A stretch of DNA of 64,000 nt from Oceanihabitans sediminis (GTDB lineage: Bacteria; Bacteroidota; Bacteroidia; Flavobacteriales; Flavobacteriaceae). Of the stretch, positions 38,090 through 47,898 are shown one piece after another (the first letter of the stretch is position 1; the number at the start of each line of letters is the position of its first letter). Made by a program: the position numbers and the translations under genes. Below the pieces are notes generated by a model that worked only from the letters and a program-made list of their open reading frames with translations, made no database searches and was not told where the DNA came from. Location: the NCBI RefSeq assembly GCF_003337215.1, contig NZ_QPIG01000006.1:35848-99847 (forward strand), read 5' to 3'.

Positions 38090-39712
38090 TTATTGTGCCA
38101 CGCCATCTATATAGGTTTGTTGTACTTTAATATTTGGTATGTCTTGAAGCGGAACTTCCATTATATCTTTATCTAAAATAATAAAATCGGCAAACTTCCC
38201 TGCTTCAATACTCCCTTTTTCCTCTTCTTCAAAATTTGCGTAAGCCGCCCAAATAGTCATACCTTTTAGCGCATCCTCTCGAGTTAATGCATTTTCTATT
38301 TCAAAACCTCCATCAGGAAACCCTTCTGTATCTTGTCTAGAAACTGCTGCGTAAAATGTTAAAAACGGACTAACCTGTTCTATCGGAAAATCTGTTCCTA
38401 AGGCAATTTTCCCACTTTGATTTAATAAAGTCTTATAAGCATAAGCCCCTTTAATTCTATCGCTTCCTAATCGTTCTTCTGCCCAATACATATCGCTAGT
38501 AGCATGTGTTGGTTGTACCGAAGCTATAATATTTTCATCATCAAAATAATCAAAATCATTATCGGTAATAATTTGCGCATGCTCTACCCTCCATCTTTTC
38601 TTATGTTGCCCTTCTAAAGCGTTTTTATAGGTTTTTAAAACAAAACTAACAGCTGAATCCCCAATAGCATGTGTATTCATTTGATATGCTGATTTAGCAA
38701 TTCTACTTGCTAAATCCCTGTATGCTTCATGTCCGATAATCATTGCGCCATAGTGATTATGCTTATCGGAATATGGTTCTTTTAACGCTGCACCATGAGA
38801 ACCAAGCGCACCATCTGAAAAGACTTTTACCGATTGTACGTTTAACTTTTCGGTTTTAATTTTTCCTTTAGGCAAATAGTAGTCTAGATTTTCATCTGTA
38901 TTGCTAATCATAGCATACATTCTCATATTTATTTTTTTCGCTTGTTGCAAACTATCTATCAACTCAATAACATCTCTATCTAAGCCTGCATCAGAAACAG
39001 TTGTTAAACCAAGGTTTGTGCAAATTTTTTGGGCGTCTAACAAAGCTCTTATTTGTTCTTTTCTGCTTGGTTTCGGGTATACTTCTCTAACCAAACGCAT
39101 AGGATTATCGACTAAAACACCTGTAAGTTCTCCGTTTTCTAATAAAATTGCTCCACCTTCAACTTTAGTGTTTTTAGTGATTTTTGCTAAATCTAATGCT
39201 GCTTGATTGCACAACATAGCATGACCATCTATTCTTGTTAAAGCAACTGGTATGTCTGGAAATAACGCGTCTAATAAAGCTTTATTGGGATATTCTTTAA
39301 CTTCCCAATCATTTTGATCCCAACCGCGACCAATAATAAAAGACATGTTTCTTTCTTCCTGAAAATCAACTACTCGTTTAACAACATCTTCTAAACTAGT
39401 TGTACCTAATAAATCTACTCGTTGCTCTTGTAAACCTAATCCGTAAAAATGACAATGCACATCTATAAATCCAGGTACAATTGTTTGTCCTTTTGCATCT
39501 ATAGTAGCAGCGGCAGTATAGGTATTTTGAATATGTTCTGCTTTTCCTACAGCAAGAAACTTCCCGTCTTTAATAGCAAATGCTTCGGCTGTATCAAAAG
39601 AAGAGTTTACGGTATACACCTTGGCATTTGTTATAATAGTGTCTACTTGTTGTTTCGTTTCCTTACATGAAAACAAAATAGATAGAAGTGCAAAGGATAT
39701 TATTTTTTTCAT
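38090..39712 (-). CDS. YtcJ-like amidohydrolase lipoprotein
   Basis: 540 residues. A lipoprotein signal (LLSILFSCKE) anchors it outside the cytoplasm. The amidohydrolase-3 barrel has the metal-binding His-x-His in FIDVHCHFYGLG, later KRWRVEHAQII and the metal Asp in GTDFPIEQ. Family members hydrolyse amide bonds of small molecules, and the substrate is not evident. It heads the run amidohydrolase, DUF2059, TIMP-like protein, all within about 35 bases of each other. Confidence 0.88.
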   Translation of the reverse strand: MKKIISFALLSILFSCKETKQQVDTIITNAKVYTVNSSFDTAEAFAIKDGKFLAVGKAEHIQNTYTAAATIDAKGQTIVPGFIDVHCHFYGLGLQEQRVDLLGTTSLEDVVKRVVDFQEERNMSFIIGRGWDQNDWEVKEYPNKALLDALFPDIPVALTRIDGHAMLCNQAALDLAKITKNTKVEGGAILLENGELTGVLVDNPMRLVREVYPKPSRKEQIRALLDAQKICTNLGLTTVSDAGLDRDVIELIDSLQQAKKINMRMYAMISNTDENLDYYLPKGKIKTEKLNVQSVKVFSDGALGSHGAALKEPYSDKHNHYGAMIIGHEAYRDLASRIAKSAYQMNTHAIGDSAVSFVLKTYKNALEGQHKKRWRVEHAQIITDNDFDYFDDENIIASVQPTHATSDMYWAEERLGSDRIKGAYAYKTLLNQSGKIALGTDFPIEQVSPFLTFYAAVSRQDTEGFPDGGFEIENALTREDALKGMTIWAAYANFEEEEKGSIEAGKFADFIILDKDIMEVPLQDIPNIKVQQTYIDGVAQ

Positions 39713-39792
39713 TTAGCTTGTTCTTTAATCTTTTTGATATTGAATCTAGAAGTAAATATAGATGTTTTGAATTTATAATGTACTTTCAAAAG

Positions 39793-39827
39793 AAAACTCC
39801 TTCACTTATTTTAAGAGAAGGAGTTTT
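39793..39827 (-). terminator. Terminator after the outer-membrane barrel gene
   Basis: AAAACTCCTTC (39793-39803) pairs with GAAGGAGTTTT (39817-39827), an 11-bp stem, 57 bases downstream of the barrel gene. Confidence 0.75.
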
Positions 39828-39883
39828 GATTATTATAAAGAAACCTCGATAAAACTTCCGTTTACACGGAAAAAAGCATGTTA

Positions 39884-41611
39884 TTAAAAATCGAATTTAT
39901 AGGTTGCCCCTGCTAGCATTTGGAATCCTTGCACCGGATAATTTTGCCAACGTTTATATTCTTGGTTTGCAATATTATTTACTCTAGCAAAAACCGAAAA
40001 TCTTTCGTTTAAATGATATCCAGCGTGAACATTCGCATCAAAATAACTATCTAATTTTACAGTGCTTACTATTGGACTAATCACACTTGGTTTTACTAAC
40101 TGATCTTTACGCTCTCCTACAAAAAACAGATTAGCTCCTGCAAACCATTGTTTGGTGAATTGGTAATCTAAAAACAGATTTGCTTTAAAATCCGGTAAGT
40201 TCCAAGCTTCTGCCTCCACATCTACATCATAAGCAAAATATTCTGCTTTTACTCCTAAGCTGAAATTTCTGTTTAAGTCGGCGTTTATTTCTCCTGAAAT
40301 GCTGAAAGTGGTAACATCATCATAAGCAATTCCAAAAGAATTAGCATGCATATATTTTTCACCTGCAGTATTAATTGGGTTACTTATATACATAGCTTTA
40401 TTAGTTTCAGACATATATTTCCCAGTAATATTATAATTTACTCCGTTTGCAATCATTCCTTTTAAACCTGCAAAAAGATTGTATTCTTGATCTGTAGGAG
40501 TGATAAATAAGGTTGGAGATACAAAAGCGTTTTCTTGAGAAAAATCAAAATATGAATTCTGAATTATCCCTCCTTTTAGTCCGGCATAAGCAATTAAAAT
40601 TTCGTCTACCATTCGGTAAGAAGCCGTTATATTTGGATGCATATAAAATTTACTTTCGCCATATTCTGTGTCGTTTAAGTAAGTAAATGACAGTCCTAAA
40701 TCTAGGGTTAAATCATCGCGCACTAATTGGTAAGTTGGGGAAAGTCCTATTTGGAAGTTTCCGTATTTTAATGCTTCTTCTGCATAATAATTTCTATCAA
40801 ACTTTCCTCCTAGGTAATCTATTTTAAGTGCCATATTGAAATCTAAATCTTGTATAGAGAAATCTCCATTTGACTTTAAAACCAATCTGTTTTCGTTTGA
40901 ATTATTATTATCTCCAAACATTCTATATAAAACACTTGCTTCGTTGATATACGAATCTGTAAAAGCAACATCTCCACCAAGATTTACTCCATAAAAAGTA
41001 TGATCTACATCCCCTATAGCATCTGCAGTTTCCTGATCATAAATAGGCTGTGGTAATCCATACCAATTATAAGTTTGATGTAATAAGCCTAGGTTTACAT
41101 TCCATGCTAAATATCTTTCTTTTATAGCGTAGTTTGCATGTAGTTTTGTGATAGAAAAATTATCATCTAAAAGTAGATTACTAACACCTCCTTGCGATGA
41201 ATGGTGACTTAAATATCCCCCTACACTTTCGGTTCTACTAATAGCATGATTTAAATAAACTTCTCCTAAAATAGTTGTGTACATTCCTGCAGCTAGAGTT
41301 GCATAATTATCAAATAATTTAGCAGGTTTTTCTTTATCTACTACCGCCGCTTTTCCTTTTGCTGGAGTAAAAGTAGAAGCTACCGGAAAGGAAAAAATAT
41401 TGTATTTTATTTCTTTTTTCGTGGTAGTAGTTTCATCATCTAACGAAGGAACCTCCTTTACTTTAAAAGCATCAGAAACTGTAGGCGTATATGGTTTTAC
41501 AACCTGAATAACATCTGGGTTTAATGTGTCCTTGCCTCTTTCTTGAGAGAAACCTAAAACGCTTGTTAGCATTAAGAATAATACTAGAACTTTATTATTT
41601 TGCTTTCGCAT
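39884..41611 (-). CDS. Outer-membrane beta-barrel protein, TonB-receptor-like
   Basis: 575 residues, signal peptide (VLVLFLMLTSVLGFSQ). A short N-terminal linker with DVIQVVKPYTPTVSDAF is followed by a series of alternating amphipathic strands. It ends with the TonB-dependent-receptor-like barrel closure (HLNERFSVFARVNNIANQEY, then a terminal Phe). There is no plug domain, so it is a barrel of the TonB-receptor superfamily without obvious TonB gating. It follows the large TPR gene after 52 bases, and the two probably form one outer-membrane module. Confidence 0.85.
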   Translation of the reverse strand: MRKQNNKVLVLFLMLTSVLGFSQERGKDTLNPDVIQVVKPYTPTVSDAFKVKEVPSLDDETTTTKKEIKYNIFSFPVASTFTPAKGKAAVVDKEKPAKLFDNYATLAAGMYTTILGEVYLNHAISRTESVGGYLSHHSSQGGVSNLLLDDNFSITKLHANYAIKERYLAWNVNLGLLHQTYNWYGLPQPIYDQETADAIGDVDHTFYGVNLGGDVAFTDSYINEASVLYRMFGDNNNSNENRLVLKSNGDFSIQDLDFNMALKIDYLGGKFDRNYYAEEALKYGNFQIGLSPTYQLVRDDLTLDLGLSFTYLNDTEYGESKFYMHPNITASYRMVDEILIAYAGLKGGIIQNSYFDFSQENAFVSPTLFITPTDQEYNLFAGLKGMIANGVNYNITGKYMSETNKAMYISNPINTAGEKYMHANSFGIAYDDVTTFSISGEINADLNRNFSLGVKAEYFAYDVDVEAEAWNLPDFKANLFLDYQFTKQWFAGANLFFVGERKDQLVKPSVISPIVSTVKLDSYFDANVHAGYHLNERFSVFARVNNIANQEYKRWQNYPVQGFQMLAGATYKFDF

Positions 41612-41663
41612 ATTTCTGTTATTTATATTTTTATTTACGTTGAAAGATTCTTAATTCTAATTA

Positions 41664-44600
41664 TTAATCTTCCGGTACAATAGATGAGTTTGTTTTGGCT
41701 TGTTCTGCTTTAATCTTAGTTAATTCGGCCTGAGCTTCTGCAACAACATCTTCAAAATCTTTGAAGTTTTTGATGACACTTTCTAAAATATAGGTAGCTT
41801 GAAAAGCATCGTCTAATGCATAAAAGTTTTTCGCCATAAGCACTAATCCTTTTGCACTATAATATTTATATCCTGAAAAGTCTTTAGCTAAACGTTGTAT
41901 CGTTGTATTAGACCCCTCGTAACTTCCTGCTTTGTTCTTGAAGTATGCATTATAGAAAAGTGCTTCTGCAGCGGTTTCTCCTGTAGCAGTAGTTTCCACT
42001 TGTGCATAAGCAGTTTTCGCTCTAGCTTCATTTCCTGTTTTCATGGCAGAACGAGCAATAATAACATATGCATCACTTTTTATTTTATTGTCAATATTGC
42101 TGTGGGTTAGCACTTTTTCCGCGTAAGCGACAGCCTCAGTATAATTTTCTAATTCGTAGTTAGCTTTCATTAAATTGGACTTAGCAAATACTACGTTTTG
42201 CGGGAAACTTGCATCAGATTCCAATCTAGATAAGACAGGAATAGCTTCTTTCCATTGTCTGTTTTCTGTATAAATTTGTGCTAGACGAAGTAAAGCTTCT
42301 TCGGTAAATTCACTTTGTAAAGCATTGGTTACATATTTGAAATGCGGAGTTGCCGTTTCTTTTAAATCTTTTTTGAAATACAATTGTGCTATATAAAAAT
42401 GCGACTGTAAAGCATGTAATCCATTTGGGAACTCATGTAAATATCCATTAAACTGTTTGATTGCTTCGTCTGTATCATTATCTAAATACCTTTTTTCTGC
42501 AGCTTCGTAGGTTGCATGATCTAATTCGGCATCGGTAACATTTATATATTCTAAAGTTCTTACCCAATTTGCATAATCATCTACTCTACCTAAATCGATA
42601 TAGATTAAACGAGCCGTAGCAACTGCTTGGTTTGCTTCTGGAGTTCCTGGGAACTCTGCCGCAACTTTTTTGAATTTAATTAGAGCAGGTTCGTTTTTAC
42701 TTGCATTATAGTGCACCAAACCTTGGCGAAGCAATGCTCTTGGCACAAAGGTACTTCTGCTATATTCGTTATTTAATGTGTCATAAACCTGCATCGCCTT
42801 GCTGGTATTTCCTTCTTTCACATAGGAATTTCCAAGTTCGTACATTGCATCATCTCGTAATTTAGAAGTTTTGTATTGATTGATAAAACTTTCTAATGCT
42901 GCTATCTTTTTTGAAGCATTCCCTATATAACCATAGCTTAAAGCCTTTTGGAAAAACGCATAGTCAGCTTCCATTTTTCCTATTTTGATTGCTTCGTCAT
43001 AAGCCTGAATTGCTTTGTCGTACTGACTAGAAACAAAATATCCATCTGCCAAACGAAGGTAAGCATCGTTCAATCTGATTTTATCTTCCTTTCTAGCTTG
43101 TATAAACTGATTGAAATAGGAAGTTGCTTGCGTATAGTTTTTCTGTTTAAAATAAGTATAAGCAATATTATAATCTAAATTTTTAACCTCTGGTGTTTCT
43201 GAAGCTATTATCTGTTGTTCAAATTGTTTGAATCCTACTAAAGCATCGCTATAATTTGTTAAGTTATAATCGGTTTCGGCTTTCCAAAATGTTGCTCTAG
43301 CAGTAAATTTCGCATCTTGTGGTTCGCTTAAAGATTTTTCAAAGAGCGTTTGTGCCTCTTGAAATTTATTATCGTTATATAATTCAAGTCCTCTATAAAA
43401 AGTTACTTTTTGATAAGCTACTTTATTTTCAAAACTCTTTTTTCCTTCGAGAAGTTTTAATGCTTCCTCGTAGTTTTTAGAAGTGATATAAGAATCGATT
43501 AATAAGGTTTCAATTTCATTTTTATAAGCAGTCTGCGGGTATTTATTCAAATAAGCCGTTAATACCTGCGGAACCGATTGGTAAGCATTACCTATTTCAT
43601 AACTAACTTTCGCGTAATTTAACCAAGCATCTTCTTGAATTTTTAAATCAAAATCCATTTCAGAAGCATTTTTAAAAGCATTTAAAGCCTCTTGCTTTTT
43701 ATCAACATTTACATAGCTTTCTCCTAAATGGTAATATGCGTTTTGAGCAACGCTGTTGTTCCCACCAATTATTTTGTTAAACTCACTAATTGCATTATTA
43801 TAGTCTTTTTGCATGTAGTAAGCATAACCCAGTTGGTAATAGTCTGTGTTATTCCATTTTCCACGATTCCCTTCGTATTCGGATAAATACGGAATAGCTT
43901 CCGCATATTTTTCTAAATTAAAATAGCTCTCCCCTATTATTTTGTTTAGTTGTGAAACTTCACTTCTATCGCTATTTGGCAATTGCTCTTTGGCTAGTTT
44001 TATAGCTTCTTCAAATTTCCCTAGCTTAAAATGTAAATCTGCTTGATAGTAGGATAACTTTTCTTTGTATTTCTCTTCGCCTCCTACTTGTCCGAAATAC
44101 TCATTTGCAGTATCGTAATCATCACTTTCGTAAGCCATAAACCCGATATAATACTTAGCTTGTGCCCCGTATTTTTCGGAGTTTTCAACTCTACTTAAAT
44201 AGGATTTTGCAGATTTATAATCTTTAGTTACAAAAGCCACATAACCATTATTAAAACTAAACTTATCGCGTTCGGATCTAGCTAATCCAGATTCATCTAC
44301 CTTATCATACCATTTCTTTGCATAAGCATATTTTCCGTTAGAAAAGTAATAATCGGCAACATCTATATAAGCTGTGTTTCGTTTGGTACTTGTAGGATAA
44401 TCGGAAACAAAATCCTCTATTAATTGGTCGGCATTCTGCTGATTTAACCGAACAGCACAATTAGCAATATAATATGCACAATCTGATTCTAGAACCTCGG
44501 TTTTTGCAGTTTTCTTAATCTGAGTAAATAAAGATTGCGCTGCCAAATATTGCTGATTATTAAATAGAGACAAGGCTTTTTGGTAATCTACAATATCACT

Positions 44601-44684
44601 GGTATATGTTGCAGATTCTTGGGCGATTATTTGAAAACTACAAGCTATAGCTATCAAAAATATATAAAGTTTTTTTCTAGTCAT
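41664..44684 (-). CDS. Exported tetratricopeptide repeat protein, 1006 residues
   Basis: Signal peptide IFLIAIACSFQIIAQ. The rest is about 20 TPR-like helical pairs, with typical units such as AYYHLGESYVNVDKKQEALNAF and KYYIGFMAYESDDYDTANEYF. Large periplasmic TPR scaffolds of this kind in Bacteroidota often work with outer-membrane barrels, which fits the barrel gene directly downstream. The particular partner is inferred. A consensus -7 element precedes it. It is divergent from the ftsE-like gene. Confidence 0.88.
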   Translation of the reverse strand: MTRKKLYIFLIAIACSFQIIAQESATYTSDIVDYQKALSLFNNQQYLAAQSLFTQIKKTAKTEVLESDCAYYIANCAVRLNQQNADQLIEDFVSDYPTSTKRNTAYIDVADYYFSNGKYAYAKKWYDKVDESGLARSERDKFSFNNGYVAFVTKDYKSAKSYLSRVENSEKYGAQAKYYIGFMAYESDDYDTANEYFGQVGGEEKYKEKLSYYQADLHFKLGKFEEAIKLAKEQLPNSDRSEVSQLNKIIGESYFNLEKYAEAIPYLSEYEGNRGKWNNTDYYQLGYAYYMQKDYNNAISEFNKIIGGNNSVAQNAYYHLGESYVNVDKKQEALNAFKNASEMDFDLKIQEDAWLNYAKVSYEIGNAYQSVPQVLTAYLNKYPQTAYKNEIETLLIDSYITSKNYEEALKLLEGKKSFENKVAYQKVTFYRGLELYNDNKFQEAQTLFEKSLSEPQDAKFTARATFWKAETDYNLTNYSDALVGFKQFEQQIIASETPEVKNLDYNIAYTYFKQKNYTQATSYFNQFIQARKEDKIRLNDAYLRLADGYFVSSQYDKAIQAYDEAIKIGKMEADYAFFQKALSYGYIGNASKKIAALESFINQYKTSKLRDDAMYELGNSYVKEGNTSKAMQVYDTLNNEYSRSTFVPRALLRQGLVHYNASKNEPALIKFKKVAAEFPGTPEANQAVATARLIYIDLGRVDDYANWVRTLEYINVTDAELDHATYEAAEKRYLDNDTDEAIKQFNGYLHEFPNGLHALQSHFYIAQLYFKKDLKETATPHFKYVTNALQSEFTEEALLRLAQIYTENRQWKEAIPVLSRLESDASFPQNVVFAKSNLMKANYELENYTEAVAYAEKVLTHSNIDNKIKSDAYVIIARSAMKTGNEARAKTAYAQVETTATGETAAEALFYNAYFKNKAGSYEGSNTTIQRLAKDFSGYKYYSAKGLVLMAKNFYALDDAFQATYILESVIKNFKDFEDVVAEAQAELTKIKAEQAKTNSSIVPED

Positions 44685-44707
44685 GAACTACTGTTTAGTT
44701 AAAAAAT

Positions 44708-44715
44708 CAAAGATA
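44708..44715 (-). promoter_or_regulatory. -7 element of the TPR-barrel operon
   Basis: TATCTTTG, full consensus, 24 bases before the TPR ATG at 44684. The -33 box is not clear. Confidence 0.5.
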
Positions 44716-44813
44716 AATCAATATATAAATCATAACGTTAGAATTTTGTTATAATTATAACGGAGAATGATAATTGAAATTGAAGGTAAAATAATTATAA
44801 TATACAAAGTGCG

Positions 44814-44846
44814 TTTTGGGATTTGATTATTTTAGTAATACATTTA
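44814..44846 (+). promoter_or_regulatory. Promoter of the ftsE-like gene
   Basis: TTTTG (44814-44818), 20 bases, then TACATTTA, one base off TAnnTTTG, ending 25 bases before the ATG at 44872. Confidence 0.45.
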
Positions 44847-44871
44847 CAACTCTTAAAAAACAAAATTCTAT

Positions 44872-45555
44872 ATGTCAAATCCTGTTTTACAATTAAAAGA
44901 TGTTTCTATTTTTCAAGGAGATAATTTAGTTCTCGCTGATGTTAACGTAGAAGTAAACAAAGGTGACTTTGTGTATTTAATAGGGAAAACCGGATCTGGA
45001 AAAAGTAGTTTTATGAAAACCCTTTATGGCGACTTAGCTTTAACGCAGGGCGAAGGGCATATAGTAGATTACGACTTACGCAAACTAAAGGAAAAAGATA
45101 TTCCGTTTTTAAGACGAAAACTAGGTGTTGTTTTTCAGGATTTCAAACTACTTACAGACAGAACAATAAACGAAAATTTACTTTTTGTTTTAAAAGCTAC
45201 AGGCTGGAAAGACAAGGCTAAAATGCAAACTAGAATTGACGAAGTTTTAAACAAGGTTGCAATGAAAACTAAAGGTTTTAAATTTCCTCATGAACTTTCT
45301 GGAGGAGAGCAGCAACGTGTAGCTATTGCTAGAGCATTACTAAATGATCCAGAATTAATTCTTGCAGATGAGCCTACAGGAAACCTAGACCCACAAACAA
45401 GTATTGAGGTGATGGAGGTTTTACAAGAAATCAATAAAAATGGAAATACTATTTTAATGGCAACGCACGATTATGCATTGCTTTTAAAATATCCTAGTAA
45501 AACTTTAAAATGTGATGAAAATCAAATTTACGAAGTGGTGCAGCGTAAGAATTAG
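44872..45555 (+). CDS. ftsE: FtsE-like ABC transporter ATP-binding protein
   Basis: 227 residues. Walker [13 protein letters not shown] signature [15 protein letters not shown], Walker [14 protein letters not shown], and the switch His in LMATHDY. The sequence is closest by eye to FtsE, which with FtsX couples ATP hydrolysis to activation of peptidoglycan hydrolases at the division site. No ftsX is adjacent, so it may pair with an FtsX encoded elsewhere; a LolD-type role is the main alternative. Confidence 0.85.
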   Translation: MSNPVLQLKDVSIFQGDNLVLADVNVEVNKGDFVYLIGKTGSGKSSFMKTLYGDLALTQGEGHIVDYDLRKLKEKDIPFLRRKLGVVFQDFKLLTDRTINENLLFVLKATGWKDKAKMQTRIDEVLNKVAMKTKGFKFPHELSGGEQQRVAIARALLNDPELILADEPTGNLDPQTSIEVMEVLQEINKNGNTILMATHDYALLLKYPSKTLKCDENQIYEVVQRKN

Positions 45556-45634
45556 ACCCTTTGCTTAGCTTTGGAGTATAAAACGACGCATTAAATTCAC
45601 TTCTAACAACTTCATACTTATTATCATAAATTGT

Positions 45635-45642
45635 TAGTTTTG
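45635..45642 (+). promoter_or_regulatory. -7 element of the first glycosyltransferase
   Basis: TAGTTTTG matches TAnnTTTG, 20 bases before the ATG at 45662. Confidence 0.45.
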
Positions 45643-45661
45643 AAAAACCCATCTAGAACCT

Positions 45662-46558
45662 ATGCTTTCTATATTAATACCTACATATAACTACAGTATT
45701 GTAAAGCTAGTTCATGAAATACATAGGCAAGCAACACTTTTAAATATAACTTTTGAAATTCTTTGTTTTGACGATGGTTCTACAGAAAAAGAGCTTATTG
45801 AAACCAACAAGGAAATCAACAATCTAGCCCATACGCGTTATCATATTTTAGAAAAAAACATAGGAAGAAGTGCCATTAGAAACCTTTTGGCAAAAAAAGC
45901 TAAACACGAACACCTACTCTTTTTAGATGCTGATGTTCTTCCAAAAGAAAGCAACTTTCTTGCTAAGTATATAAAAGAAATTAAAGCAGACTATCCAGTA
46001 ATTTACGGAGGCATTAGGTATCAAGAAGAAAAACCTGCTAAAGATTATATTCTACGTTGGAAATACGGAAGCTCTATAGAAAGTAAAAGTGCTTCAGATA
46101 GAAATAAAAGCAAATATGCTAGTATACTTTTTAGTAATACAATAATTAAAAAATCACTGTTTTTGAAGACACAATTTAGCAATAAACTAAGCACTTATGG
46201 TCATGAAGACACCTTGCTCGCTTATAGTTTTCAAAATCTAAACACGAAAGTGCTTCATATAGACAGCCCTGTTTTTCATATTGGATTAGACAGCAATAAA
46301 GAATATTTAAAAAAGACTAAGGAAGCTTTAAATAACCTAAAGTACATAGAAGCAAATGCTTTAGTAAACGCTGAGTTCGTTAAAATGCTTCGCTTTCACA
46401 AAAAATTAAAGTCTTTTAAATTAAATCTTGTTTTTGCAACTATATATACATTATTTAAAAGAACTATGGAGAAGAACTTAATATCTCCTATTTCTTCCCT
46501 TAAAATTTATAATCTTTACAGATTAAGTTACTTTTGCTACATCAACAAATCTGAATGA
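45662..46558 (+). CDS. Family 2 glycosyltransferase
   Basis: 298 residues of GT-A fold: LSILIPTYNYSIVKLVHEI, nucleotide-binding Asp in FEILCFDDGSTEKE, and the Asp-x-Asp metal motif in HLLFLDADVLPKES. It transfers a sugar from a nucleotide donor onto a lipid-linked or surface glycan. Its stop overlaps the start of the next glycosyltransferase by ATGA, so the two are translationally coupled. Donor and acceptor are not evident. Confidence 0.88.
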   Translation: MLSILIPTYNYSIVKLVHEIHRQATLLNITFEILCFDDGSTEKELIETNKEINNLAHTRYHILEKNIGRSAIRNLLAKKAKHEHLLFLDADVLPKESNFLAKYIKEIKADYPVIYGGIRYQEEKPAKDYILRWKYGSSIESKSASDRNKSKYASILFSNTIIKKSLFLKTQFSNKLSTYGHEDTLLAYSFQNLNTKVLHIDSPVFHIGLDSNKEYLKKTKEALNNLKYIEANALVNAEFVKMLRFHKKLKSFKLNLVFATIYTLFKRTMEKNLISPISSLKIYNLYRLSYFCYINKSE

Positions 46559-47502
46559 GCGCTTTTTTTTCCATAGTTATCCCTTTATACAACAAAGAAC
46601 ATTTTATTGTACAAACAATAGAAAGTGTCCTTGCTCAAAGCTTTCAAGATTTTGAAATCATTATTGTTAATGATGGTTCTACAGATGCAAGTTTAGAAAA
46701 ACTGCACACCATCCAAAATCCTAAACTAAAAGTATTTACTATAGAAAACCAAGGGGTTTCTCACGCAAGAAACTACGGGATAAAAAAAGCAAGCTCAGAT
46801 TATATCGTATTTTTAGATGCAGACGATATATGGCTAAACAATCACTTAGGAGAGTTAAAAAAACTGCTAGAATCGTATCCTAATTGTGGTTTATACGCTA
46901 ATGCTTACGAGGAACGAATAGGAAAAACTATCATTCCGTCTAACTATAAAAACATACCTAGCACAAAAAATTGGAAAGGAATTGTTGAAGACTATTTTGA
47001 TGCTAGCATGTATAGCAGCATAGCATGGACATCTGCTGTGATGGTTCCTAAAAAGATATTAGAAGCTGTTAACAGGTTTGACGAAAAAATAACCTTAGGT
47101 GCTGGAGAAGACACCGACCTTTGGATTAAAATAGCATTAAAATATCCGGTAGCCTTTAACAATAAAGTTACCGCTATTTATAATTTACATGCAGATAATA
47201 GGATATCAAATACTAATACCAACTCTAGAAACTTTATTGATCTAGACAAATACGAAGCGGAAGCCAAGAACAATGCTTCGCTAAAAAAGTATTTAGATAT
47301 AAATAGATTTTCTATTGCACTTCAATACAAACTAGCAGGAAATAAAAAAAAGATGCATGCTTATTTAAAGCATTTAGACAAAAACAACCTCAATTATAAG
47401 CAACGCTTTTTACTTAACTGCAACAGAAGTTTGTTAGTTTTATTAAAGAAGTCACAAAACTTCTTACGCAAGTTTCAAGTAAACTTAAGTTCTTTTAAAT
47501 AA
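46555..47502 (+). CDS. Family 2 glycosyltransferase
   Basis: 315 residues: FFSIVIPLYNKEHFIVQTIESVL, FEIIIVNDGSTDAS, and DYIVFLDADDIWLNNH with the metal-binding acidic cluster. It is of the type that adds single sugars to bacterial surface glycans. It starts inside the stop of the preceding gene (ATGA), and its last 18 bases overlap the convergent FdtA-like gene. Confidence 0.88.
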   Translation: MSAFFSIVIPLYNKEHFIVQTIESVLAQSFQDFEIIIVNDGSTDASLEKLHTIQNPKLKVFTIENQGVSHARNYGIKKASSDYIVFLDADDIWLNNHLGELKKLLESYPNCGLYANAYEERIGKTIIPSNYKNIPSTKNWKGIVEDYFDASMYSSIAWTSAVMVPKKILEAVNRFDEKITLGAGEDTDLWIKIALKYPVAFNNKVTAIYNLHADNRISNTNTNSRNFIDLDKYEAEAKNNASLKKYLDINRFSIALQYKLAGNKKKMHAYLKHLDKNNLNYKQRFLLNCNRSLLVLLKKSQNFLRKFQVNLSSFK

Positions 47503-47898
47503 CTGAAAGTCTTTATATTCTCTAATATAATCTGCTTCACTAAAAACATCGGAAGCTAAAACCAAACACACAGATCCTGAAGAAAAATCTTCCAACTCCC
47601 TCCAAATCCCTGTAGGAATCAACAAACCTTTATTAGGTTTTTTAAGCACAACAGATTTTTTATTCACACTATCATCTAAAGTAACCGTAAAACTTCCACT
47701 TAAAGCTACTAAAAACTCCACTTGCTCTTTATGTGCATGACCTCCACGATATGCATCACTAGGGACATCATACAAATAATAGACTCTTTTAATAGGATAA
47801 GGAATGCATTCTTTTTCAATAACCGCAAGATTACCTCTATTATCTTCAATTTTAGGTATATCAATGATTTTTACATCTTCTATTGTTGTAGTACTCAT
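47485..47898 (-). CDS. fdtA: FdtA-like sugar 3,4-ketoisomerase
   Basis: 137 residues from the ATG at 47898; a longer reading would begin within the upstream gene. A single cupin (RmlC-like) domain of the WxcM/FdtA type, with RVYYLYDVPSDAYRGGHAHKEQVEF holding the catalytic His pair. FdtA-type enzymes convert dTDP-4-keto-6-deoxyglucose to the 3-keto sugar, which FdtB-type aminotransferases then aminate. An aminotransferase of that type lies at 51636-52736. The start overlaps the stop of the upstream glycosyltransferase (ATGA). Confidence 0.82.
   Translation of the reverse strand: MSTTTIEDVKIIDIPKIEDNRGNLAVIEKECIPYPIKRVYYLYDVPSDAYRGGHAHKEQVEFLVALSGSFTVTLDDSVNKKSVVLKKPNKGLLIPTGIWRELEDFSSGSVCLVLASDVFSEADYIREYKDFQLFKRT

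Noticed and set aside
40000..44000. Plus-strand frames opposite the TPR and barrel genes
   Set aside because: Antisense frames in long repeat genes are expected by chance, and none has a start region.
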